The notes under the pieces were generated by a model, which made no database searches, had not been told where the DNA came from, and saw only the letters and a list, made by a program, of their open reading frames with translations. A stretch of 42,924 bases of DNA from an uncultured Verrucomicrobiota bacterium (GTDB lineage: Bacteria; Verrucomicrobiota; Kiritimatiellia; RFP12; UBA3636), in the NCBI GenBank assembly GCA_949285835.1, contig CASEAR010000038.1, forward strand, positions 1 through 42,924, written 5' to 3'. Below, in pieces: positions 35,472-42,924 of the stretch (position 1 is the stretch's first letter; every line of letters starts with the position of its first letter). Both the position numbers and the translations under genes were made by a program.

Positions 35472-36581
35472 ATGGAATTTGCCGCTAAGGAAGACATGCC
35501 GGAACTGCTTGATTTCCTCTACAAGGTGTTCAAGGCGGACAATCCGGCGCACCTCCGTTTCGAGGAACTCTACCCCGAGCTGTTCTCCGCGACGGAGGAA
35601 GCCGCGCACAGACACCTGATAGAACGCCGGGGCGGACGCATTGTCGCATGCGTGGGTTCGTATCCCATGTCAATGCGCATCTGCGGTTGCCGCGTGCCGG
35701 TTTTCGGAGTCGGACAGGTGTCCACGGCGCGGGATATGCGCGGAAACGGGTTTATGACGCGGCTGATGCGTGAAACAGCGTCCGTTATGACAGCCGAAGG
35801 AGCGGCCGTCGCATGGCTCAGCGGAAGACACGACCGGTACGGCCGTTTCGGTTGGGAAACAGTGCTCGGGGATACCATTTTCTACATGGACGCGCATTCT
35901 GCGCGGATATCGGAGAACACGATGCTTGTCTCTGTCTCGCCCGGACACGATGCCCAGCCTGATGCAGAAATGGAGGCTCTCCGCCAGAAACACTGCCTCA
36001 TAGAAGAGGAGCCGGACGTTCACACAATGCGTCTGCGCAAAACGGGATGCGAGGTCTTGACAGCTCTGGAACCCCGCAAAAACACCCCCGCAGCATGGGC
36101 AGTTCTGCATCCCGAATCCCGTTCAATGCGGGCATTTTACGGAGAAACTCCCGGAATTATGCAGATCGTCAGATCCGCAGCCCTGAGGCTTGGATCCGTC
36201 AGCATCCGAGTCTGCGGCGCGGCCATGCCGGCGTTGTCCGAAAAACTCAGACTTGAGTGCTCCGGCATCAGCTATTCCGCAGAGTCTTTGATGATAGTCT
36301 CCCTGCGCAGGACAATCGACGCGTATACGCCTCTCATAGAGAAAAGACTGAACGGCCTCAAAGGCTTCACTCTCAAAATGAGGCTGGAGGACGGCTCCTG
36401 CGAACAAGTCTGCATATGCGGAGGCGGCCCCGTCGTTGACCTGGACCGCAAACGCATGGCGCGGCTGCTGTTCGACGCCGGACGATCCGACATCCTCGTT
36501 CCCGGCGTACCATCCGGCATTCATGGCCTCAGCGCGGCGTTCCCGCTGCCGTTCTCCCTGCCTGAACTTTTTCACGTATAA
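35472..36581 (+). CDS. GNAT-family acetyltransferase (Eis-like)
   Basis: 369 residues from ATG 35472 with GGAG 8 bases before. The acetyl-CoA loop appears as VGQVSTARDMRGNGFMTRLMRE (near residue 76), followed by AAVAWLSGRHDRYGRFGWE, which is typical of the Eis / RimI-like two-GNAT-domain group, and a C-terminal sterol-carrier-like part (about 260-369). Eis enzymes acetylate amines such as aminoglycosides or lysines; the native substrate here is unknown. It is 62 bases after the TPR gene. Confidence 0.78.
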   Translation: MEFAAKEDMPELLDFLYKVFKADNPAHLRFEELYPELFSATEEAAHRHLIERRGGRIVACVGSYPMSMRICGCRVPVFGVGQVSTARDMRGNGFMTRLMRETASVMTAEGAAVAWLSGRHDRYGRFGWETVLGDTIFYMDAHSARISENTMLVSVSPGHDAQPDAEMEALRQKHCLIEEEPDVHTMRLRKTGCEVLTALEPRKNTPAAWAVLHPESRSMRAFYGETPGIMQIVRSAALRLGSVSIRVCGAAMPALSEKLRLECSGISYSAESLMIVSLRRTIDAYTPLIEKRLNGLKGFTLKMRLEDGSCEQVCICGGGPVVDLDRKRMARLLFDAGRSDILVPGVPSGIHGLSAAFPLPFSLPELFHV

Positions 36582-36668
36582 CGCCGCGTCCCCCTCGCAA
36601 AATATCCGCAGAACTGAGAATACGCAGCCTTGCGGAACTCCCCGCACGCAATACCCTCCAGATCAACT

Positions 36669-36700
36669 TATTGACATTTTTATACTCTGCGAAGTCAATA
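36669..36700. promoter_or_regulatory. Inverted repeat upstream of the glycan-importer operon
   Basis: TATTGAC (36669-36675) and GTCAATA (36694-36700) form an inverted repeat with an 18-base gap, and the first arm includes TTGACA, a perfect -35 (36671-36676). A clear -10 at the right spacing is missing. The arms resemble the TATTGA/TCAATA palindrome before the tetR gene. Confidence 0.4.
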
Positions 36701-36774
36701 TTTGTCAGCTTTGTTTTATTTTTTTCCACTTCACGTGATGATAAACTGTTCTGCGAAAGAATCGGAGGGGACGT

Positions 36775-37779
36775 GTGCGCCCCGTCACGGGACTTAATCA
36801 GATGAAAAAAAACAGACAAAAAGCTGTACTTGATTTTCAACGCGGGAAATATGGCGTCTGCGTGCATTGGCTTGGCAAACCGGGGATGCGTGCAAGCGAA
36901 TGGGATCGCCGCGTGGATGCTTTCGATGCGGAAAAACTTGCCGGACAGCTGGAAGACGCCGGAGCAGGACACTTGATTTTCACCCTCGGGCAGAACTCAG
37001 GGCACTACGCATCGCCCAACGCCACATACGCCCTGCTATCTTCAGTTCTGCCGTGCAAGTGTTCCGGCAGGGATCTTATTTCCGACCTTTACTCCGCATT
37101 GTCTCCCAGAGGCATCCGGCTTATTGTCTACCTTCCGAGCGGAGGCCCCGCGTGCGATCTCGAAGCGTGCAATGCGCTCGGATGGGAATGGGGATTCGAA
37201 AAGCCGTGGCCGGAATTCGGACCCGCGCGCACCGGCAGGAGACTGTCTGGATTCCAAAGGAAATGGGAGGCCGTCATAAGGGAGTGGTCTCTGCGCTGGG
37301 GCAACAAGGTCTACGGCTGGTGGATAGACGGATGCTATTTCGCGGACGCAATGTATGAACATCCCGATACCCCGAATTTTTCCAGTCTGGCGGCGGCATT
37401 GCGCCTTGGGAACCCGGACGCCATACTTGCTTTCAACCCCGGCGTAAGGGCGCCGCTGTCGCCGTTTACGGACGAAGAGGATTATACGGCAGGGGAATTC
37501 GACTGCTCCCTGCCGCAAATCCTCTTCGATGCGGCGCAGGACGGCGGCGAATACCCGCTGCCGCACGTGCTCGGATACCTGGGGCAGACATGGGGAAGCG
37601 GCAGCAGCCCCAGATTCACCGATGACCTCGTTGCTGCATACACCGTTTACACATCGCGGAACGGTGGAGTAGTCACATGGGACGTCCCGGCCAATGAAAA
37701 CGGATCGCTGGCAGACAGCTTTATGTACCAGCTCGAATATGTAAAAAAAACTGTCAGAGGGAGTACCACAGATGCGTAA
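36775..37779 (+). CDS. GH29-like (alpha-L-fucosidase superfamily) hydrolase
   Basis: 334 residues from GTG 36775, with GGAGG at 36764-36768; ATG 36802 is an alternative without a ribosome site. There is no signal peptide, so it is probably cytoplasmic. The pattern matches the catalytic barrel of alpha-L-fucosidases: KYGVCVHWLG, a helix with FDAEKLAGQLEDAGAGHLIFTLGQNSGHYASPNA, DLISDLYSALSPRGIRLIVYL, and YGWWIDGCYF (180-189), where Asp185 is the likely nucleophile. It is shorter than secreted GH29 enzymes and lacks their C-terminal beta domain. It overlaps the next gene by eight bases, implying that it processes the sugar brought in by that transporter. Confidence 0.75.
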   Translation: MRPVTGLNQMKKNRQKAVLDFQRGKYGVCVHWLGKPGMRASEWDRRVDAFDAEKLAGQLEDAGAGHLIFTLGQNSGHYASPNATYALLSSVLPCKCSGRDLISDLYSALSPRGIRLIVYLPSGGPACDLEACNALGWEWGFEKPWPEFGPARTGRRLSGFQRKWEAVIREWSLRWGNKVYGWWIDGCYFADAMYEHPDTPNFSSLAAALRLGNPDAILAFNPGVRAPLSPFTDEEDYTAGEFDCSLPQILFDAAQDGGEYPLPHVLGYLGQTWGSGSSPRFTDDLVAAYTVYTSRNGGVVTWDVPANENGSLADSFMYQLEYVKKTVRGSTTDA

Positions 37780-40396
37780 CGCATTCACACGTATGAGACG
37801 CTTTTTCCCTATACCGGCGGCGATCTGCGCGGCGGCTCTATGGTGCGCGGAAGCGGCCGCGGCAAATGAAAGCCCCCAGCGGCTCAGAGCTGCCGGTGTC
37901 CCCGGAGGCGCCGTCTACGGCGCTGCAGGAGAAAGCCTGCTTCGCGTCATGGAAGCTTTCAAGCAGCGGCACCCCGGCATCGAGCTCCTGCCCGCCACCG
38001 GCATCGAAATCCCGGGACGCGGCATGGATACACAGCCGCTCATGCAGATAGCAGGCGACGTGTCGCCGGACGTGATATACGTCAATTTCAGGCAATCAGA
38101 CACCTACATACGAAACAAGTTCCTGCATCCTCTGGACGAGTTTATAGAACGCACCGCAGGCGTTGACATGCCTGACGGCCCTTATATGACAACCGAGCAA
38201 TACTACGAAGCGCTTTCCAAAGGCCCCGGGTTCAAGGATGAAATAAGCGAGCGTATGCCGAGAATCATATGGGACGTCGTGAGACGCAAATGCCCGTATG
38301 GAGACAACTGCCCGTACCTTAAGAAACGCGGCATGAAGCAAAGCGCCAGCCACAGCCATATCTGGGCTGTCCCACGGAACCAGCTCGTAATGGCGCTCTT
38401 TTACAGGCGCGACGTCTTCGCAGAGGCAGGACTGCCGGACCGAACCCCGGACACATGCGAAGAACTTCTCGAATGGGCCAGAAAAACCACTAACCCAAAT
38501 GAAAACACTTTCGGTCTGTCTATTCCAACTGACGACACTGGATGGCGCACGCTGGCGTTCCTCTACTCCTACGGAGGCCGTGCCGTGAGCCAGGACGAAA
38601 ACGGCGACTGGAGATGCGTATTCGATTCGCCGGAGGCCGTGCGCGCATACTCTTTCGTGGCAAGACTATTCCTTGAGCCGTTCGAAAACGAACACGGCCG
38701 CTTCGCAGGCACCGTCGGAACCGGCAACACCACGCAGCCAGGAACAAAGTACGCAATGTGGTTCGACTACCTCGACCAGCGCGCATTTCAATCCATTGAC
38801 CCCGGCGTTGTCGGGTTTGGCCCGGTTCCCAAAGGCCCCGACGGACTGAGAGGAAGCGAATACAACTGCATGATGTACGGGATATATTCCGGCAACACCG
38901 ACAACAACCCGAAACTGCTCGAACTGGCCTGGGACTATCTATGGTTCTGCGGAGGCTCGGAGGCCGATGCCATATACACCCGGACATTCGTAGAAAACGG
39001 ACTTGGACGCTTCGTCAGACCTTCAATGCTCATCAAAGCCGGATACCCCGACGAAGCTCGCAACGCCCCCGAAGGATGGGAGGACGCGTACAACGCCGCC
39101 CTTACCGCCGGCGTTCCGGAACCGTACGGACGCAACTGCCAGCTCGTCTATACTTATATGAGCCGCGGCATAGACCAGATTCTCAACGATAAATCCGTCC
39201 GCCGCCTCTATAGGGACCTAGCCGAAGCAGACACGCCCGAAGACAAAGCCTCCATCGAGAAAAATATCTCCGAAAAGATATCAGAAATTCTATCCAGCCG
39301 CGTCGAAAACGCCAATCAGAAAATGCTCGGCTACCTCCCGGACAACGTCCGCAGGTTCAGAGAACGCGTAGCCGCAGTCGTCGTCGCAGCCATAATCGTT
39401 GCATTCACTGTAGTTTTCAGGAAGGTGTTCAAGGTTTTCAACCGCACGACCGCCGTAACCGGCAGACGCAAAGTCAGGCCCGGAGGCAGGCTTCTTGCAT
39501 ACCTTATGCTTGTTCCGGCGCTCTCGACAATCGCGATATGGGCGTACTGGCCGCTAATGCGAGGCACACTTATGGCGTTTCAGGATTACAACGTAAGAGG
39601 CTTCACGGAATGGGTCGGTCTCGATAATTTCGCCATGGTGATCTTCAGTCCGGATTTCTGGCATTCCATGGGCGTGTCTCTCAAGTACACGCTGCTCTAC
39701 ATGACGTTCGGATTCGTAGCTCCGATAATTCTAGCAATACTGCTTTCGGAAGTGCCAAGGGGTAAAATCCTTTTCCGCACGATATACTACCTGCCGGCAG
39801 TTCTTTCCGGAGTCGTCGTTATGTTTCTGTGGAAGGGCTTTTACGGACAGCACGGAATGATAAACCAGCTGCTCAACAAGTGCATCGGGTTTATGAACGG
39901 GACTTTCGGCACGACATTCGAACAATTGTCCGAAAACTGGCTGTCCAATCCGGACACCGCCCTGCTCTGCTGCCTGATTCCCACGATCTGGGCAGGAATG
40001 GGCCCCGGCTGCCTTATATACCTCGCCGCACTGAAAACCGTGCCTGACGATCTGTACGAGGCCGCCGATATCGACGGCGCAGGAATCTTCAACAAAATAT
40101 TCCATATCACGATTCCAGGAATCCGCATGCTGATCGTCATAAATTTCATCGGCGCAATAATAGGCGCTATGAAAAGCGGAAGCGAGTTCGTAATGGCAAT
40201 GACCGGCGGAGGCCCGTATATGCCGTACGGACAGACCGAGGTCATCGGACTGCACATTTTCTGGGAGGCTTTCGGATATCTTAGATTCGGCTCCGCCACA
40301 GCCATGGCATGGGTACTCGGATCAATGCTCATAGGGTTCACTGTGTTCCAGCTGCAGCGCCTGAGCAAGATGGAATTCCGCACAGCCGGCAGATAA
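37772..40396 (+). CDS. Fused solute-binding protein and ABC sugar permease
   Basis: 874 residues. A signal peptide or anchor is at 10-31. Residues 35-505 form a type-1 sugar-binding protein (GESLLRVMEAFKQRHPGIEL, DVIYVNF, FYRRDVFAEAGLP, MYGIYSGNTDNNP), like MalE/UgpB. After a helical stretch, a membrane helix (532-551) leads into a complete MalF-class permease: RLLAYLMLVPALSTIAIWAYWPL (573-594), further helices, and the EAA loop LYEAADIDGAG...HITIPGI (761-784) that docks the ATPase. Normally the binding protein is a separate secreted or lipid-anchored protein. The fusion is in frame with no internal stop. Its GH29-like and second-permease neighbours point to oligosaccharide import. Confidence 0.9.
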   Translation: MRNAFTRMRRFFPIPAAICAAALWCAEAAAANESPQRLRAAGVPGGAVYGAAGESLLRVMEAFKQRHPGIELLPATGIEIPGRGMDTQPLMQIAGDVSPDVIYVNFRQSDTYIRNKFLHPLDEFIERTAGVDMPDGPYMTTEQYYEALSKGPGFKDEISERMPRIIWDVVRRKCPYGDNCPYLKKRGMKQSASHSHIWAVPRNQLVMALFYRRDVFAEAGLPDRTPDTCEELLEWARKTTNPNENTFGLSIPTDDTGWRTLAFLYSYGGRAVSQDENGDWRCVFDSPEAVRAYSFVARLFLEPFENEHGRFAGTVGTGNTTQPGTKYAMWFDYLDQRAFQSIDPGVVGFGPVPKGPDGLRGSEYNCMMYGIYSGNTDNNPKLLELAWDYLWFCGGSEADAIYTRTFVENGLGRFVRPSMLIKAGYPDEARNAPEGWEDAYNAALTAGVPEPYGRNCQLVYTYMSRGIDQILNDKSVRRLYRDLAEADTPEDKASIEKNISEKISEILSSRVENANQKMLGYLPDNVRRFRERVAAVVVAAIIVAFTVVFRKVFKVFNRTTAVTGRRKVRPGGRLLAYLMLVPALSTIAIWAYWPLMRGTLMAFQDYNVRGFTEWVGLDNFAMVIFSPDFWHSMGVSLKYTLLYMTFGFVAPIILAILLSEVPRGKILFRTIYYLPAVLSGVVVMFLWKGFYGQHGMINQLLNKCIGFMNGTFGTTFEQLSENWLSNPDTALLCCLIPTIWAGMGPGCLIYLAALKTVPDDLYEAADIDGAGIFNKIFHITIPGIRMLIVINFIGAIIGAMKSGSEFVMAMTGGGPYMPYGQTEVIGLHIFWEAFGYLRFGSATAMAWVLGSMLIGFTVFQLQRLSKMEFRTAGR

Positions 40397-40411
40397 AAGG
40401 AGACCCGTCGT

Positions 40412-42445
40412 ATGATAATCAGCCCAGCATCTTCATCGAACATCAAAACGCGCATCGCATACGCCGTGATCTTCATCCTGCTCATCATCGGCTCGATAAC
40501 GATGATATATCCGTTCCTGCTTATGCTCTCAGGTTCCGTAAAAAGCGAAGCAGATTCCATGCTGATCACTCCGTACCCGGAATTCTGGTTCAACGACACC
40601 ATCCTCTTTCAGAAGTACATGGAGTCAAAACACAACGCATATATCGAAAACTACAGGCTGGCGTGGAATGACTCCGCCGCAAGCTGGCGCCGTATCGAAA
40701 TCCCGGAGCCCGTAGACGAGGACGTCCTGACGGATTTCAAGGCATGGAGAGAGACCGATGCCGCGAGGAATCTGGGCATATTGGGACATACCGGCGGAGC
40801 AAGGCTGCTTCCGGTAAACGCACGGCTTTGGCGGAAGGAAATGGAGGAACTCTACGGAGGCAATCTGGATGCGTACTGCACCGCTTCGGGAACCATCGTG
40901 GCCGACTGGACGGGAGTAGCGCCTCCGGTCGAAAATATCGGCCGCTACAGATTCCCATTCCAGAACAGCACAGCCAGAGAAAACTACCTGAAATTCAAAA
41001 AATCAAGGCCGGCCCGCGATCTCTTCTTCCTGGACTCCGACGCCATGTTCACGGCAAATACCGTCAAAAAGAAGTACGGAGACAAAATAGAAAACCTGAA
41101 CAAAGCGGCAGGAACCAATTACAGCGGCTGGCGGCAGGTCAAAGCGGTCCCGGCCGCCGGGGAAGACCCGTCAAACCCCGTTATGGCTTCGCTGCGCGAG
41201 GATTTCCTGCGCAGCACCGCACCTCTTCAGTACCTCAGGCTTGAGATCACCCCGGAATCGGAGGCCGCCTACAGGGAAAGCCTCAGGCGCAGACACGGCG
41301 TCATACGCGCCTATAACGCCATGCACAGGACGGACTACGCTTCCTTTGACAGCATCCGGCTCCCGGAAAGGCTGGACGACGATCCGTCCCAGCGCGTGGA
41401 ATGGGAGGAATTCGTGCGTGATAAAAACTCGTGCCGCCGCGAGTGGATAACCCTGTACGGCCCGGCAGAACTCTTCCGAGAATACAGGATTCAGGAATGC
41501 GGCAGGACAGCTGCTCAGGCAGACGACGCGCCGGATTTCGCCTCCATCGCCGCCGCCGCGGACTTAGACGACTGCATGACTGGCAGGAAGGCGCTCCGCA
41601 AGGAGTTCACCGTCCGCAACTACATACACGTGCTCGATTACATCGGCAAACATGGCAACGGCATAGTAAATACGCTGATATACTGCTTTCTTGCCATAGT
41701 GACCGCCATAATCGTAAATCCCCTCGCCGCATATGCGCTTTCCCGATTCAATCTTCCCGGGACTTACCAGATACTTCTGTTCTGCATGGCTACGATGGCT
41801 TTCCCCGGGGAAGTCTCGATGATACCATCGTTCATTCTCCTCAAGCGCTTCCCTCTGTGGCCTCTCGCCGGCGCGGGAATTTCCATGATCGTCTCATACA
41901 TGCTTCTGGTGAAGTACGCCCCGAAGCTTAAGGAGAAGCACCGCACTCTCATATCAGCCCTTGTTTCCGTAGTCGTCGGCGCCATAGCCCTTCCGCTCGC
42001 ACTCGGGCCGGAAAGAAGCACGGTGAGCCTCCTAAATACGTTCGCGGCGCTCATACTTCCCGGCGCGGCAAACGGGTACTTCATATTCCTTCTGAAGGGC
42101 TTTTTCGACTCCATGCCCAAGGAGCTGTACGAAGCGGCAGAACTCGACGGAGCAAGCGAATGGACAAAATTCTGGACGCTTACCATCAGCCTGTCCAAAC
42201 CTATCCTCGCCGTGATCGCACTCGGCGCGTTTACTGGCGCATACAGCGCATTCATGATGGCCCTCATAATAATTCCGGACCAGGACATGTGGACCATCAT
42301 GGTGTGGATATTCCAGCTGCAAAGCCAATCGCATGGGGCCGTCGTCTACGCATCGCTCGTTATCGCGGCAATTCCTACATTCCTTGTGTTCGCATTTTGC
42401 CAGAATCTCATAATAAGAGGCATTGTCGTACCGACGGAGAAATAA
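40412..42445 (+). CDS. ABC sugar permease with large four-repeat extracytoplasmic insertion
   Basis: 677 residues, against about 280 for MalG-type permeases. TM1 is 14-37. Residues 54-400 are an insertion outside the membrane built of four tandem repeats: an aromatic helix ending (Y/H)(G/N) at 74, 148, 222 and 295, an aromatic at 92, 166, 240 and 312, and Pro at 98, 171, 247 and 318, so a period near 74. The best preserved copy reads YGDKIENLNKAAGTNYSGW. The remaining permease follows from 416, with the EAA loop ELYEAAELDGAS...TISLSKP (571-597). Residues 486-540 appear to add two further membrane helices not found in MalG. It is the partner of the fused permease, 15 bases upstream, with AGGAG before the ATG. 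Confidence 0.88.
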   Translation: MIISPASSSNIKTRIAYAVIFILLIIGSITMIYPFLLMLSGSVKSEADSMLITPYPEFWFNDTILFQKYMESKHNAYIENYRLAWNDSAASWRRIEIPEPVDEDVLTDFKAWRETDAARNLGILGHTGGARLLPVNARLWRKEMEELYGGNLDAYCTASGTIVADWTGVAPPVENIGRYRFPFQNSTARENYLKFKKSRPARDLFFLDSDAMFTANTVKKKYGDKIENLNKAAGTNYSGWRQVKAVPAAGEDPSNPVMASLREDFLRSTAPLQYLRLEITPESEAAYRESLRRRHGVIRAYNAMHRTDYASFDSIRLPERLDDDPSQRVEWEEFVRDKNSCRREWITLYGPAELFREYRIQECGRTAAQADDAPDFASIAAAADLDDCMTGRKALRKEFTVRNYIHVLDYIGKHGNGIVNTLIYCFLAIVTAIIVNPLAAYALSRFNLPGTYQILLFCMATMAFPGEVSMIPSFILLKRFPLWPLAGAGISMIVSYMLLVKYAPKLKEKHRTLISALVSVVVGAIALPLALGPERSTVSLLNTFAALILPGAANGYFIFLLKGFFDSMPKELYEAAELDGASEWTKFWTLTISLSKPILAVIALGAFTGAYSAFMMALIIIPDQDMWTIMVWIFQLQSQSHGAVVYASLVIAAIPTFLVFAFCQNLIIRGIVVPTEK

Positions 42446-42924
42446 CGCCGCGCACGGATCGGCAAACACGACTCCCCCCCGAAGCGGCCGCTCCCGTCCG
42501 GAACAAATTCGAAGCAGGAACGGCTCCGCGTGCGCGCGGACGGACTCCACGGTCGCGCGCGCCAGCCGATGCGCTGCCATTCCCAAGGATAATCGACCTG
42601 CCCCGGTATTCAATCACGAAAAAATGAGAAGATCTTACACAGACAAAATAGTGAATAATTGAGCCGTTTCCCGGGAACGGGAATGCCGTGTGACGCGCCG
42701 CTTTCGGCATTTTGCCGAAAGCCTGCAGAGCCTCTCCGGCATGAATCGGATCCCATTCGGATAACAGCGTCAGAAATTCGCCGCAGCATGACGCCGGAGG
42801 GAAAGCGGCGGACCTCTCCTGCGTTTTGGAGATCGCATCATGCTGCACGCCGGATCGTGCGCATTTCGCGGCTGTTTCGCACGTTTTACCCGCGGTTGAA
42901 ACTCCACGCCGGCCCCGCCCCGGA
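42446..42924. other. Non-coding right end of the window
   Basis: 479 bases without a supported gene. It includes a hairpin at 42664-42680 and a perfect 10-bp stem at 42700-42722. A minus-strand frame covers 42408-42848 but overlaps the permease 3' end, lacks a ribosome site and looks non-coding in its second half. No T run identifies a definite terminator for the importer operon. Confidence 0.5.
42700..42722. terminator. Perfect hairpin downstream of the importer operon
   Basis: GCTTTCGGCA-TTT-TGCCGAAAGC, 10 perfect base pairs with a 3-base loop, about 255 bases after the permease stop. No U tract follows on either strand, so it may be a 3'-end stabiliser or a repeated intergenic element rather than a terminator. 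Confidence 0.35.

Noticed and set aside
42408..42848. 146-codon minus-strand frame at the right end
   Set aside because: It overlaps the permease 3' end, lacks start signals, and its latter half is Arg/Gly-rich shadow; kept as a possible repeat element rather than a gene.

Overview
This is a GC-rich bacterial chromosome window. It reads like a Gram-negative from the PVC group, most likely Lentisphaerota or a related Verrucomicrobiota lineage; this is an inference from gene content, not proven. The pointers are a TolC/MFP/RND efflux set, an ExbB/ExbD/TonB set, many polysaccharide-utilisation genes, a GHL10-type glycoside hydrolase, an AraC regulator carrying a LacI-like sensor domain, and ABC sugar permeases of unusual build. 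I found no tRNA, rRNA, CRISPR array or intact insertion sequence.

Left arm, all on the minus strand (1-11520). Reading in the direction of transcription: ornithine carbamoyltransferase, aspartate carbamoyltransferase, ExbB, ExbD, a TonB-like protein, a secreted protein ending in a soluble ExbD-like domain, a PqqD-like small protein, an RluA-type pseudouridine synthase, an alpha/beta esterase, L-arabinose isomerase and a secreted GHL10 hydrolase. Several junctions are 4-base ATGA overlaps, so much of this is probably co-transcribed. Last comes a secreted, arginine/proline-rich protein made of 12-residue tandem repeats, cut by the left window edge; the gene is open to the edge.

Centre, plus strand (11701-19632). 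A TetR regulator with a strong promoter and a palindrome over its -35 box leads a TolC - membrane fusion - RND pump operon, followed by a P-II-like small protein and RmuC. A type-4 uracil-DNA glycosylase lies on the minus strand. Then comes a gene-poor stretch (20629-22344) holding a tandem 19-bp repeat, a gene remnant, a perfect palindrome, an orphan terminator and a short DUF3795 gene.

Right arm, mostly plus strand. A phytase-like lipoprotein is followed by purA and purB, an ABC ATPase with a binding protein but no permease, and a MATE exporter. A divergent AraC/LacI-type regulator faces a galactonate-dehydratase-like enzyme and an SDR dehydrogenase. Next are a TPR protein with an apparently leaderless transcript and an Eis-like acetyltransferase.

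The most unusual locus is at 36775-42445. A GH29-like fucosidase-family protein overlaps a gene in which a solute-binding protein is fused to an ABC permease. The partner permease has a roughly 345-residue extracytoplasmic insertion built of four degenerate repeats with a period of about 74 residues, plus what look like two extra membrane helices. No ATPase gene is present. This looks like a glycan/oligosaccharide importer with its capture domains built into the membrane subunits, and it is my best candidate for a poorly described system.
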